A stretch of 24,720 nucleotides of DNA, from positions 1 to 24,720 of the forward strand of contig JBGAIL010000056.1 of the NCBI GenBank assembly GCA_044225565.1, given 5' to 3'. The translations under genes and the position numbers were made by a program. Under the pieces are notes generated by a model. The model had not been told where the DNA came from. It saw only the letters and a list, made by a program, of their open reading frames with translations, and ran no database searches. This document shows, one piece after another, positions 9,115-17,378 of this stretch. Position 1 is the first letter of the stretch, and each line of letters opens with the position of its first letter. The DNA is from CAVXAE01 sp044225565 (GTDB lineage Bacteria; Pseudomonadota; Gammaproteobacteria; Steroidobacterales; Steroidobacteraceae).

Positions 9115-9664
9115 GTCGATCGGCTCTCTTGGCGGGTTGGAAGTCACTGCCCTCTTCGTTCATCGCGCGCATCACTCGCGCAAGGGCCGTGGCGAGATGC
9201 TTCTCCACCGTTTTTTTGCTGATCTCCATGGCCACGGCAATATCCTGGACGCTGAGCCCGCGGAATTTCTGCATTTCGAAGGCGCGCCGGCATTGCTCCG
9301 GCAACGCTCGCACGACTGATTCGAGCCTCTCGAGCTCCTGGCGGGCGCCGACCCTGCGTTCGAGGCCGGGCTCCTCGCTGGGGATGCGCAGCGCCTCGAT
9401 CTCCCCCAGCCGCTCCATGGGGACGATGCGGGCGTGACGGGTCTGTTCGTTCAGGAGATTGCGGATCACGGTGAAGAGGTAGCTGCGCCCGTTCGCGATT
9501 CGACCGAGGTCGCCATGGTAGAGACGGCTGTAGGCCTCCTGGATGAGGTCGTCGACGTCCGGTGCGGACAGACTGCGGACGTAGTGACGCAGCCAGCCGC
9601 GCACCTCCCCTTCGTAGGGAAGGATGTTGGCGATGACCCAGTGATGGCGGGCGCGATGATCCAA
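9092..9664 (-). CDS. ECF RNA polymerase sigma factor (FecI-like)
   Basis: A 190-residue sigma-70 family protein from the TTG at 9664. Region 2 is visible as PYEGEVRGWLRHYV, DVDDLIQEAYSRLYHG and RSYLFTVIRNLLNEQ. Region 4 is LPEQCRRAFEMQKFRGLSVQDIAVAMEISKKTVEKHLATALARV, with a helix-turn-helix for the -35 element. The frame is open further upstream to an ATG at 9769, which has GGAGG three bases before it. But that extension is arginine-rich, does not resemble the family, and would overlap the end of the preceding gene. A repeated putative ECF promoter at 9695-9720 also lies inside it. I therefore chose the TTG, with the start uncertain. It probably directs its own transcription and that of the receptor when FecR signals. 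Confidence 0.88.
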   Translation of the reverse strand: MDHRARHHWVIANILPYEGEVRGWLRHYVRSLSAPDVDDLIQEAYSRLYHGDLGRIANGRSYLFTVIRNLLNEQTRHARIVPMERLGEIEALRIPSEEPGLERRVGARQELERLESVVRALPEQCRRAFEMQKFRGLSVQDIAVAMEISKKTVEKHLATALARVMRAMNEEGSDFQPAKRADRHDIQSTD

Positions 9665-9694
9665 CGGGATCCCGGATTCAGTTCGGCTCAGGAG

Positions 9695-9720
9695 TGGGGA
9701 TGAACGACGAGGCGGAAACC
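9695..9720 (-). promoter_or_regulatory. Putative ECF-sigma promoter upstream of the sigma gene
   Basis: The coding strand reads GGTTTCC (9714-9720), a short spacer, then TCGTTCATCCCCA (9695-9707). The 13-base element is identical to one upstream of the TonB receptor. It lies about 30 bases before the TTG start at 9664. The flanking GTTTC element is in the opposite orientation to the GAAACC at the other site, so only the 13 bases are a firm match. Autoregulation is inferred. Confidence 0.45.
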
Positions 9721-9746
9721 CTACCTGCGACCGCAGCCGGAGCCTG

Positions 9747-12236
9747 TCACGATTCCGGCCGGGCGCCATCGGCCTCCGCGTTGGCGTCGCCCGCCTCCGC
9801 ACCGACCGATGCCGTCTGCGGCCGCAACGACGCGGTATCGACCGTGGACGGATTGTCCCGCAGCTTCACGTAGATGCGGCCTTCGCTCGGATGCGGAATC
9901 GGCAGCGCGCCGCCGGTGAACCCCTCGGGCACCTGCACCGGACGCTCGAACTGCGGATCGATGGACAGCGAGTGGATCAGGAACAGGCGGGATCCCGAGA
10001 GCTTGCAGGCGAACTCCGGATTCGCGGGGCACTCGAGCGCTTCGAGCACGGGCAGGCGCACCAGCACGGCGAGCGGCTGCCATTCGCCGGCGACCCCGCT
10101 GGACACCACGCGGAACCGCAACGGCCCGAACGCCGAAGGGCCGAACGCCTTCGAGGGGTCCATCGTCGCCACGGCCACGTTGCGATCCACCAGGGTCAGG
10201 CCGCCGTTCGCGAACGTCAACGTCGTTTTGACCGACTCGTCGCCCGTGGCGACCTCGACCGTCTCCTCACGCGAGAAGCTGCCGGGAGACTGCGAGCGCA
10301 ACGAGAAAGTCAGCGTCGCCTCGTGCGGCAGCTCGTCGGAATTGGCGAGCTCGATGTTGCTCCTGGCCACGGCAGGTGAAGGCAGCACGTTCTTGCCGAT
10401 CAACCGGGCGCTCGGCCGGGGCGTGTCCACGAAGGCGCTCACTTTCAACACCCGGCCGTCGGCCAGGGTGACTTGCGCCTTCGGGCGCTTGCCCTGAGTC
10501 AGGCTCCCGGCACCCGCGGGATCCTGCATCGACATGACGAGCTCGTCCCCTGCCGAAGCGGTGGAGAGGCTCGCGGGCGCGAACTCGATGCCTTCCATCG
10601 ACAGGCGTGCGACTTCATCCAGCCGGCTGCCGCGCAGCACTCCGGAACGGTCTCCGGCATGAATGGTGAATTTCTCCACGCGCGCGAGCTCCGCGAATGC
10701 ATGCAGCGGCACGGACTGAGCCTGGGCCAGCCCGTACTGATGGATCGCCACGGTGAGCAGGCCCGGCTGCGCCTCCTTGAGCGGGAGTTTGATCTCGATC
10801 TGGTCGGGGGCCACGATCTTCCATTCGGCCTTGATGTCCTCCTCCCCCGGCCCCCTGAGGAAGACGTCGCTGACGCAGCCGACGCTCGGCGCCTGCAGGT
10901 TCACCTTGCCTTCGCGGCCGACGATCAACGAATCGCTCTCCGTCGCCAGGGTTTTCCAGACCTGCGGGCGCGCGTTCACGAGCTCGAAGCTCGGCCCCTC
11001 GTAGGGCTCGAATCCCCATTGCCCGTGCAGGGTGCCCCGCATGCGCTCGCCAAAGGCGATGGAGCGCAGCTCCGAGGTGTCGACGACGTAACCGCCCTGC
11101 TGCGCGTCCGCGCGTGCGGGCACATCGAGACTGTTGCCCGCCGCGTCCGTGAAGCGGAGCTTCATGTCGTGCGCGTAAGCGGTGGAGAAGACCAGCGGCG
11201 CCCCTTCGACGGGCAGCACGAGCGGGGTCTTGCGGGCGCACAGGACCGCATCCGGATCGACCGGACGGATGGGCGGCGGCTGGTTCTGCTCCACGGAAGG
11301 CAGCGCGGACACGAGCACCGATTTGGGATTCTGGAACGACGGCGGCGTGTTCAGCATCAGGGCGAGCCGGTCCCGGTACTGCGCCGCGAGCGCAGGGATG
11401 TACTGGAACCGCGCGGTATGGAACGAGCTCAGGATGCGACCGATGTCCAGCACCGAAGCGATGTAGGGGCTGTAGTAGCCATAGTTGAGCTGCGGCGTGA
11501 AGCTCGCCTGCATGGCGAGGTCGCGCACGGGACCGCTCGTCAGGGTCTCGACGATCGAGGCGCTGTGGCCGTCGTTGAGGATGAGCGACTCGCGGCCCTG
11601 GATCAGGCAGGGCAGCTGCAGGTCGGGAATCTTGTCGAAGCATTTCTGATCGACGCTGATGGCAAGGCTGCGCGCGAGCAGCGGCACGGTGTCCTTGATG
11701 CGCTGCGGACTCACGGTGTTGAGCGAGCGGATCGAGGCGAGATAGCTCTCCAGGCGCGAGCGATCGAGCGTCGCCTGGTTGAGATCCTGCGAGGCGCGCA
11801 CGAACGCTCCCGGGCGACCGCTCACCGCATCCATCAAAGTACGGAAGTCCCCTCCGGTGACGGGCGCCAGGAATACCAGCACCTGCCGGGCGCCTTCGGG
11901 CACGACGACCTCGAGGCCATTTCGGGCACACGCGCTTCTTTTCGCGGTGCTGCAGCGGAAGAACCAGTCCTCCGGCGGCGGGTTCGTGGCACCGCGCAGG
12001 AAAGCCGCGACCAGCAGGTAAGGCACGGACTGGGTCGCCGGCAGCTCGGCCTTGATCCACAGGCGATCGCCCTGCGCGAGGCTCGGCACCTGGGACAGCG
12101 GAAGCGTTTTCGTCCCGCGCGTGACGCGCGCCGCGAGCTCGGGCCCGACGAGGTCGAAGGGCGCAGGCTCGGCGTGCGCCGCGGTGGCGATCCAGGCCGA
12201 TGCGATCCCGACGATGACGAGGCGAATCGATTTCAT
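9747..12236 (-). CDS. Large exported protein of unknown function in the lipid operon
   Basis: I do not recognise this 829-residue protein. It starts with a clear signal peptide (MKSIRLVIVGIASAWIATAAHA, cut before EP). No membrane helix follows, so it is predicted periplasmic or outer-membrane attached. It has eight cysteines after the signal peptide, spread along the chain (for example FFRCST, SACARN, DQKCFD, LPCLIQG, VLCARK, VGCVSD, LECPAN, FACKLS), which suggests disulfides. The second half is beta-rich and may be several Ig-like domains. The tail is low-complexity Ala/Glu/Asp. The frame extends 93 bases upstream of the ATG at 12236, but that part overlaps the previous gene and is Arg-rich, so I rejected it. 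It begins 19 bases after the serine-palmitoyltransferase-like gene, so it probably shares that operon and may handle the lipid in the periplasm. That role is inference only. Confidence 0.75.
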   Translation of the reverse strand: MKSIRLVIVGIASAWIATAAHAEPAPFDLVGPELAARVTRGTKTLPLSQVPSLAQGDRLWIKAELPATQSVPYLLVAAFLRGATNPPPEDWFFRCSTAKRSACARNGLEVVVPEGARQVLVFLAPVTGGDFRTLMDAVSGRPGAFVRASQDLNQATLDRSRLESYLASIRSLNTVSPQRIKDTVPLLARSLAISVDQKCFDKIPDLQLPCLIQGRESLILNDGHSASIVETLTSGPVRDLAMQASFTPQLNYGYYSPYIASVLDIGRILSSFHTARFQYIPALAAQYRDRLALMLNTPPSFQNPKSVLVSALPSVEQNQPPPIRPVDPDAVLCARKTPLVLPVEGAPLVFSTAYAHDMKLRFTDAAGNSLDVPARADAQQGGYVVDTSELRSIAFGERMRGTLHGQWGFEPYEGPSFELVNARPQVWKTLATESDSLIVGREGKVNLQAPSVGCVSDVFLRGPGEEDIKAEWKIVAPDQIEIKLPLKEAQPGLLTVAIHQYGLAQAQSVPLHAFAELARVEKFTIHAGDRSGVLRGSRLDEVARLSMEGIEFAPASLSTASAGDELVMSMQDPAGAGSLTQGKRPKAQVTLADGRVLKVSAFVDTPRPSARLIGKNVLPSPAVARSNIELANSDELPHEATLTFSLRSQSPGSFSREETVEVATGDESVKTTLTFANGGLTLVDRNVAVATMDPSKAFGPSAFGPLRFRVVSSGVAGEWQPLAVLVRLPVLEALECPANPEFACKLSGSRLFLIHSLSIDPQFERPVQVPEGFTGGALPIPHPSEGRIYVKLRDNPSTVDTASLRPQTASVGAEAGDANAEADGARPES

Positions 12237-12255
12237 GTTCCCGGACGGCCGCCGA

Positions 12256-13494
12256 TCAAGCCGCGGTCGAAGGCCTCGGTCGCTTGGCGAGCGCCCGGAA
12301 CGCCTCCACGATGCGCGAGATATCCTCATCGCTGTGCGCGGCGGACAGGCTGATGCGCACGATGCTCAGGCCTGCCGGCGTGGCTGGCGGCACCATCACG
12401 TTCGTGTAGACGCCCGCATCCATCAATCCCCGCCAGTGCGCGATGGCATCTGCGCGCTCGGTGAACACCAGCGCGAGCACCGGCCCGGGCATGGGTGAGC
12501 CGGTGCGATATCCCAGCCGCGTCAGCTCCGAATGCAGCCGCTCCGCGTGGCGCCACAACGTTTCGCGCAGCGCATGCCCTTCGAGCACGCGATTCAGCGC
12601 CTGCCGCGTCGCCGCGATGACCGGCGGCGGCGGCGAAGCCGTGAAAATGTAGGGCCGGCTCGCCAGGCGCAGCAGCTCCACGTCGGCATGCCGGCTCACG
12701 CAGAACCCGCCGATCCCACCCAGGCTCTTGGAAAACGTGCCGACGACGAAGTCCACGCGGCCGAGCAGATCCAGCTCTTCGCAGATACCGAGCCCGCGAC
12801 GGCCGAAGATGCCGAACGAGTGCGCTTCGTCCACCACGATCCACGCGCCGTGCTTCTCTTTCACCTCGACGATCTCGCGCAGCGGCGCGCGGTCCCCGAG
12901 CGTGCTGTAGAGGCTTTCCACCACCACGAGCGTGCGCCGCGCGCCTTCCCCAAGCCGCTCCAGTCGGCGGTCGAGATTCTCCGGATCGTTGTGCCGGAAG
13001 CGGATGGTGCTCGCCGCGCTCAGCTTGCAGGCATCGTGGATGCTGGCGTGGCTGTCCGCATCCACGAGCAGGTAGTCGTCCTGCCCGGCGAGCGCCGAGA
13101 CGGTGCCCAGATTGGCCTGATAGCCGGTCGAGAAGACGATGCCCGCCGGCCACCCGAACGCATCGGCCAGCGCGCGCTCCAGGCCCCGATGGTCCGCGTA
13201 GTTGCCGCTCGCCATGCGCGAGCCGGTGGTGCCCGTGCCCAGCGACCGGATGGCCTCGATGGCCGCCTCACGGCATGAATCGTCGAAGGTGAGGCCGAGA
13301 TAATTGTTGGTGCCGGCGAGCAGCACGCGGCGCCCGCCGATGGTCGCCTCGGTGGGCGAATGCACCTGGTCCATGGGCGTAGCCACGGGCGGAAGCTCGC
13401 CAGCGCCGCCGAGCGCGGCTCTCAGCGCTCGCAGCGGTGCGAACTTGTCGAGCAGCGTCAAGCGGGATCGGCCAGCCGCCGGATGCCCGCGCAC
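12256..13494 (-). CDS. spt: Serine palmitoyltransferase-like alpha-oxoamine synthase
   Basis: A 412-residue PLP enzyme of the alpha-oxoamine synthase family, which condenses an amino acid with an acyl thioester; SPT makes 3-ketosphinganine from serine. It closely follows bacterial SPT signatures: VHSPTEA, GTNNYLGLTFD (61-71), GTGTTGSRMASG, FSTGYQANLG (121-130), DADSHASIHD with the PLP-stacking His149, FRHND, VDEAHSFGIFG with Asp222 and His225, GTFSKSLGG with PLP Lys256, RPYIFTAS and PPATPAGLSIVR. BioF, Kbl or CqsA are less likely because GTNNYLG.TFD, RPYIFTAS and the linked ACP and acyl-ACP synthetase point to SPT. The GTG start at 13494 overlaps the ACP gene by 37 bases. A TTG at 13461 would overlap its stop as TTGA and remove 11 residues that look unlike the family. 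It is cytosolic and likely uses the linked acyl-ACP. Confidence 0.9.
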   Translation of the reverse strand: MRGHPAAGRSRLTLLDKFAPLRALRAALGGAGELPPVATPMDQVHSPTEATIGGRRVLLAGTNNYLGLTFDDSCREAAIEAIRSLGTGTTGSRMASGNYADHRGLERALADAFGWPAGIVFSTGYQANLGTVSALAGQDDYLLVDADSHASIHDACKLSAASTIRFRHNDPENLDRRLERLGEGARRTLVVVESLYSTLGDRAPLREIVEVKEKHGAWIVVDEAHSFGIFGRRGLGICEELDLLGRVDFVVGTFSKSLGGIGGFCVSRHADVELLRLASRPYIFTASPPPPVIAATRQALNRVLEGHALRETLWRHAERLHSELTRLGYRTGSPMPGPVLALVFTERADAIAHWRGLMDAGVYTNVMVPPATPAGLSIVRISLSAAHSDEDISRIVEAFRALAKRPRPSTAA

Positions 13495-13709
13495 AGTTGA
13501 TCCAGCGTGCGGGCTTCGGCGATGGTGGAGATGGGAATGGAGATGTCGAGGCGGTCCTCGATCTCCATGATGAAGTCCATGACCTGGGCGGAATCCATGC
13601 CCAGCTCGCTCGCGAGGCTCGCGCCGCCGTCGATGGCGCCGGCATCCGGATACGCCACCTGCAACGCTTCGCGGACGACCCGCTCGACCCTTCCGTCTTC
13701 TTCGGTCAT
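13458..13709 (-). CDS. acpR: Acyl carrier protein dedicated to the lipid operon
   Basis: An 83-residue acidic helical protein with the phosphopantetheine site at Ser40 in ELGMDSAQVMDF; the DSA replaces the usual DSL. Helix I is VERVVREALQVAY, helix II SAQVMDFIMEIEDRL, and the end ARTLDQLCAGIRRL fits the family length and fold. It lies between the acyl-ACP synthetase and the serine-palmitoyltransferase-like gene, the order known for the AasR-AcpR-Spt module of bacterial sphingolipid synthesis. It should carry the fatty acyl chain given to the synthase. The symbol is by context. A phosphopantetheinyl transferase is not present in the window. Confidence 0.9.
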   Translation of the reverse strand: MTEEDGRVERVVREALQVAYPDAGAIDGGASLASELGMDSAQVMDFIMEIEDRLDISIPISTIAEARTLDQLCAGIRRLADPA

Positions 13710-13749
13710 GAAGGTCGGAATGATGAACGGGTTCGCGAAAGCTGGCTAG

Positions 13750-15550
13750 CTAGGCGGCGCGTCTGCGACGGCTGCCGTCGCTCAGCAGGATGCGGCCCGG
13801 GCGGGCGCCCACGACGCGGTCCTCGCTGTGACGCTCGAGGAATTCCTTGCGGGCGGTGCTGCGCGAAAGCTTGCCCGAGGACGTGCGCGGCAGCGTGTGC
13901 GGCGGCACGAGCTCGATGAGGCACTGGATGCCGAATTCCGCGGCGATGGCGTCATGCAGGCGGTCGACCAGCGAGGCGAGCACCGTCTGGTCCGATTCCC
14001 GGCACTGCACGACCAGTACGGCGACCTCGGTGCCGTCCGGCCCGGGCACGGAGAAGGCGGACGCGTCGGTCGGGCGCACTTCCGGCTCGAGCTCGGCGAG
14101 GTGCTCGAGGTCCTGCGGCCAGATGTTGCGGCCGTTGATGATGAGGAGATCCTTGGCACGGCCCGTGATGTGCAGCGAGCCGTTCGCGAGATAACCGAGA
14201 TCCCCGGTGTCCAGCCAGCCATCCTCCGACAGCACCTTCTCCGTGGCCTCGGGGTTGGCGAAATAGCCAGACATCACGCTAGGGCTGCGCAGGTGGACGC
14301 GGCCCACGCGACGCTCGCCGAGAATGCCGCCATTCTCGTCACGCACCTCGACCTCGAAGTCGGGCAGCGGCTTGCCGCAGTTGATGAACCCCTTGCGGCG
14401 CGCGGTGGAATCGTCGGAGAGCGGCTGGGCATCGCCGGATTGCGCGACGAGCTCGCCGTCGACGAAGTCGATCTGCGGGCCACCGCCCACGGGCGAGAAG
14501 CTGACCGCGAGAGTGCACTCCGCCATGCCGTAGCACGGCAGGAAGGCGCTGGCCTTGAAGCCGGAGGGCGCGAGCGCTTCGGCGAACGTATACAGCCACT
14601 CGGGGTGGATCATCTCCGCGCCGACGCCGGCGACGCGCCAAGCCGAGAGGTCCAGCGAGGCGGCATCCCCCTCGCCCACGCGGCGCGCGCAGAGCGCATA
14701 GCCGAAAGGCGGGCTGAACGAGATGGTGCTGCGATTCTGGGACATGAGCTTGAGCCACAGGCGCGGCCGCATGGCGAACTCGCGCGAGCCCAGGAAGTCG
14801 CAGGAGCGCTGGGTCGCGACGCAGCCCAGCACCATGCCCACCAGCCCCATGTCGTGGTAGTACGGCAGCCAGGAGAAAGAACCGGTCGTCCAGCGTGAGC
14901 TTGAAGCCGTGATTGAAGATGCGCTCGAGGTTATGCAGCGCAGAGGACTGGGTGATCATCGTGCCGCGCGGGAAGCGCGTGCTGCCCGAGGTGTACTGCA
15001 TGTACGCGAGCTCGTCCGTGCGGGGCGGCAGGGGCAGCTCCCCGGCATCCGGCATTGCCATGAAGTCGGCCATGGTGCCGGCCAGCTGCAGCGGCAGGCC
15101 CTTGGCGGCCTCCTGCAGCAGCTCGAAGAACTCGACGGGCGCGAACGCGGCGCCGGCCTGGCAATCCACGAGCATCTGGCGCAGATGCCGGACATAGGCC
15201 TCATGGCCACCCAGATGGATGGCGGCCGGCAGCGGCACGGGCACGAGTGCCGCGTACTGGCAGGCGTAGAACATCACCACGAAATCGGGATGGGTGTGCG
15301 CTACCAGCGCGACCCGGCTGCCCCGGCCCAGCGCCTGGAGCCGGCGCGCGAGCACGCGCGCCTTATCGCGCAGCTCCCGGTAAGGAAGGGCGGTGTCGAG
15401 CCCGCCGCGGCCGTCGTAGTAGTTGAACCCGGTGTCGCCGGAAGCAGCGTAATCGAGGGCCTCCGGCAGCGTGGAGAAGTCCGCGCAACGAAGGGGGATT
15501 CCACTGGCTGTCGGTGTCAGTTCGTTGTGTAAGACCAAGTTACCGTCCAA
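13750..15550 (-). pseudogene. aasR: Fatty acyl-AMP ligase / acyl-ACP synthetase, one-base frameshift (possibly sequence error)
   Basis: Two overlapping frames together encode one adenylate-forming enzyme of about 599 residues, the normal size for fatty acyl-AMP ligases. The first frame carries SGIPLRCADFSTLPEALDYAA and the ATP loop MQYTSGSTRFPRGTMI. The second frame continues from WLPYYHDMGLVGM through FSPPFGYALCARR, CYGMAECTLAVSF, DGWLDTGDLGYL, GRAKDLLIINGRNIWPQDLE and the catalytic-Lys motif LPRTSSGKLSR. The join is at codons for RFF, where a run of three A (14876-14878 on the + strand) should be two; removing one base gives DRFFSWLPYYHD. It should activate fatty acids as acyl-AMP and load the neighbouring ACP. 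The start is a TTG at 15550 (or 15538); no ATG or GTG exists before the conserved N-terminus. If the extra base is real the gene is inactive. Confidence 0.85.
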
Positions 15551-15791
15551 TCGCGACCCCAGGTCCGCTCCCTACAACGGACTTGGCCGTTGATAAATTT
15601 AATGTTGCCGGAGCGCTAACGCAATTTCTTTGCAACATGGGATAAGTCCGCAAGCCTGCCACAGAACCCCTCGTCACGGCATCGGGGCACCCGCAAGGGC
15701 GGCGAAGGTACCCCCAAAGCCCCTCCTCTGGCCACAACCACCCCCGGCACGTAGGTACACTTCGCGCTCCTCACAGGGGCGGGCGGGTAGC
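15551..15791. other. Divergent intergenic region between the SPT operon and the cytidylyltransferase
   Basis: 241 bases separate the two divergent lipid genes and must hold their promoters. A leftward promoter candidate is listed separately. For the rightward gene only a weak TACACT (15756-15761) without a good -35 is seen. The frame of the rightward gene is open back to an ATG at 15630, but that extension is Pro/Arg-rich and unlike the family. No RNA gene or clear operator is seen. Confidence 0.5.
15596..15624 (-). promoter_or_regulatory. Candidate sigma-70 promoter for the acyl-ACP synthetase / ACP / SPT operon
   Basis: On the coding strand TTGCGT (15619-15624) and TAAATT (15596-15601) are separated by 17 bases, a fair match to -35 and -10 boxes. 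They lie in the only AT-rich stretch between the divergent operons. Transcription would begin near 15588, leaving about 38 bases of leader, in which GTCCG and CGGAC (15563-15567 and 15578-15582) could pair. Confidence 0.4.
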
Positions 15792-16571
15792 GTGACGAGC
15801 GGGGCGAATCAGTACAAGGCCATCATTCTCAGTGCGGGCCAGGGCAGCCGTCTCCTGCCGATGACCGAGGATTTGCCCAAGTGTCTGCTCGACCTCGCCG
15901 GCCGCAGCATGCTCGAGTGGCAGCTTAGAGGCCTGGCGGCGGCAGGCGTTCACGAGGCCGTGGTGATCACGGGCTTCCGGACGGAGCTCGTCGAGCAGAC
16001 GCTGGAGCGCATCGCGCCCGCGCAGATGAAGGTCAGGACGCTCTTCAACCCCTTCTACAAGGTGGCGGACAACCTCGCGAGCTGCTGGATGGCCCGTGCG
16101 GAGCTGGCCGGCCCCTCGCTCATCCTGAACGGCGACACGCTGTTCGAGCCGGAGATCGCCCGCCGGCTGCTCGCGGCACCCAGGGCGCCGATCACGGTGA
16201 CGATCGACCGCAAGCCGGCCTATGACGACGACGACATGAAGGTGGTGACGGCGGGAGACCGCCTGATGGCCATCGGAAAGAAGCTGCAGAAGGCGCAAGT
16301 GACCGGGGAGTCCATCGGCTTCCTGAGGTTCGAGCCGGCCGGTGCAGCCGCCTTCACGGCCGAGCTCGAGCGGACCCTGCGTACCCGGGAGGGCGTCGGG
16401 CTCTGGTATTTGTCGGCGATTCATAGCCTTGCGGGTGCGGGGACGGATGTGAGGGTGGCCTCGATCGAGGGCCTGGGCTGGGGAGAGCTCGATTTTCCGG
16501 TCGACCTCGAGCGCTGCCGGGCCATTGCGGCCGGGTGGATGGCATCTGCCGTGACCCGTGCGGCGAGCTAG
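15792..16571 (+). CDS. LicC-like nucleotidyltransferase (probable CTP:alcohol-phosphate cytidylyltransferase)
   Basis: A 259-residue NTP_transferase protein. The signature AIILSAGQGSRLLPMTEDLPK (10-30) gives the nucleotide loop G-x-G-x-R and Lys30. LNGDTLF (112-118) supplies the metal-binding Asp115. ADNLASCWMARAEL (92-105) and the later DMKV...IGK and GESIG match the LicC / inositol-1-phosphate / aminoethylphosphonate cytidylyltransferase branch rather than sugar-dTTP enzymes. It would make a CDP-activated head-group alcohol for the CDP-alcohol phosphotransferases encoded nearby. The GTG at 15792 begins the conserved strand directly. Its TAG stop overlaps that of the convergent gene in a shared CTAG. 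The specific alcohol cannot be told from sequence, and CTP use is inferred. Confidence 0.82.
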   Translation: MTSGANQYKAIILSAGQGSRLLPMTEDLPKCLLDLAGRSMLEWQLRGLAAAGVHEAVVITGFRTELVEQTLERIAPAQMKVRTLFNPFYKVADNLASCWMARAELAGPSLILNGDTLFEPEIARRLLAAPRAPITVTIDRKPAYDDDDMKVVTAGDRLMAIGKKLQKAQVTGESIGFLRFEPAGAAAFTAELERTLRTREGVGLWYLSAIHSLAGAGTDVRVASIEGLGWGELDFPVDLERCRAIAAGWMASAVTRAAS

Positions 16572-17323
16572 CCGGCGAGGCGACGGACCAGTTCCAGGTC
16601 TGCGGGCTTGTCGACGTCGATGGCGGCTCGGCCGTCGGTGAGCAGCGTAGCCGTGAGGCGCGTGCCGGAAAGCGTGCCCAGCCGGTCCAAAGCCTCCCGC
16701 AGACTCAGGCGCCCCAAGGCATAACGCAGCGCATAGGAAACTCCGAGCCGCCGGAGCATCGAAAGCGGCCGCTTTCGCCGGGCCTCGATCTCCTGCCACA
16801 GGCGCACGACGCCGGTCGCAGCCGGCCGACTCAGCAGGAACAGGTTGCAGCCGGAATAATCGCCGTCACTGAAGCGCAGGTAAGTGCGCTGGGTTTCCGG
16901 CGCCGCCGCACTCACCACCTCGCGCCGCGCCAGCCCCACGACTACGTCTGTGTCAGCCGCAGTGCCAGCGGCGAGAAACTCCTCCACCCATTGCGGCGCG
17001 AGCAAGGCGTGATCGGCAGTCGTCACGAGGAGCGGAGTGCCTTCCGCCTGCAGGCATGCGGCAACGCTCGCACTCGGACCGGACGCCGCCACCATGGATA
17101 CCACCGGCTTGCCGACAGTAGGTAGCATCGCCACCAGCTCCGGCCGCTCGATGGCCACGACGATGCGCCCGATCTGTGGCGAAGCCGCCAGCGCAACCAC
17201 TACCCTCTCCAGCATGGTGCGCCCGCCGATCTCGATGAGCGCCTTGTGCGTCACACCGGCATGGGCGGCGAGCGGATCCCCGCCGGGCCGGCTGCCGGCA
17301 AGGACCAGTGCGGTGAGGCTCAT
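16568..17323 (-). CDS. MobA-like nucleotidyltransferase
   Basis: A 251-residue NTP_transferase-fold protein. It opens with LTALVLAGSRPGGDPLA...THKALIEIGGRTMLERVV, where LAGSRPG is the nucleotide loop and Lys27 the second contact. VTTADHALL carries Asp104 for metal, and the end IDVDKPADLELV is usual for MobA/IspD-like transferases. An insertion (TYLRFSDGDYSGCNLFLLS) is also seen in related lipid-cluster proteins. It is the last gene of the leftward export operon, 55 bases after the CDP-alcohol phosphotransferase stop. The ATG at 17323 is chosen over GTG 17335 and ATG 17329 because GGTGAG lies seven bases before it. It probably activates a second head-group precursor; molybdopterin or coenzyme F420 roles are less likely given the neighbours. 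The substrate is unknown. Confidence 0.78.
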   Translation of the reverse strand: MSLTALVLAGSRPGGDPLAAHAGVTHKALIEIGGRTMLERVVVALAASPQIGRIVVAIERPELVAMLPTVGKPVVSMVAASGPSASVAACLQAEGTPLLVTTADHALLAPQWVEEFLAAGTAADTDVVVGLARREVVSAAAPETQRTYLRFSDGDYSGCNLFLLSRPAATGVVRLWQEIEARRKRPLSMLRRLGVSYALRYALGRLSLREALDRLGTLSGTRLTATLLTDGRAAIDVDKPADLELVRRLAG

Positions 17324-17330
17324 CGGCATG

Positions 17331-17336
17331 CTCACC
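17331..17336 (-). promoter_or_regulatory. Ribosome binding site deciding the MobA-like start
   Basis: GGTGAG on the coding strand lies seven bases before the ATG at 17323, but overlaps or sits too close to the other in-frame starts at 17335 and 17329. Confidence 0.5.
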
Positions 17337-17378
17337 CAGGTCGAGTTGTGCGGGCCGGTACGGTTGCCGCCACCCGCA

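Noticed and set aside
10473..12353. 626-codon rightward open frame
   Set aside because: It lies antisense to the exported 829-residue protein, is rich in Arg, His and Gln, and shows no domain. Long antisense frames are expected at this GC content.
14870..14880. Programmed +1 frameshift in the acyl-ACP synthetase gene
   Set aside because: UUU followed by C could allow a Phe tRNA slip, but there is no stop or rare codon at the site and no stimulatory signal seen; a sequence error or mutation is simpler.
15630..15791. N-terminal extension of the LicC-like cytidylyltransferase
   Set aside because: Pro/Arg-rich sequence unlike the family, covering the intergenic promoter region; the GTG at 15792 begins just before the conserved nucleotide loop.
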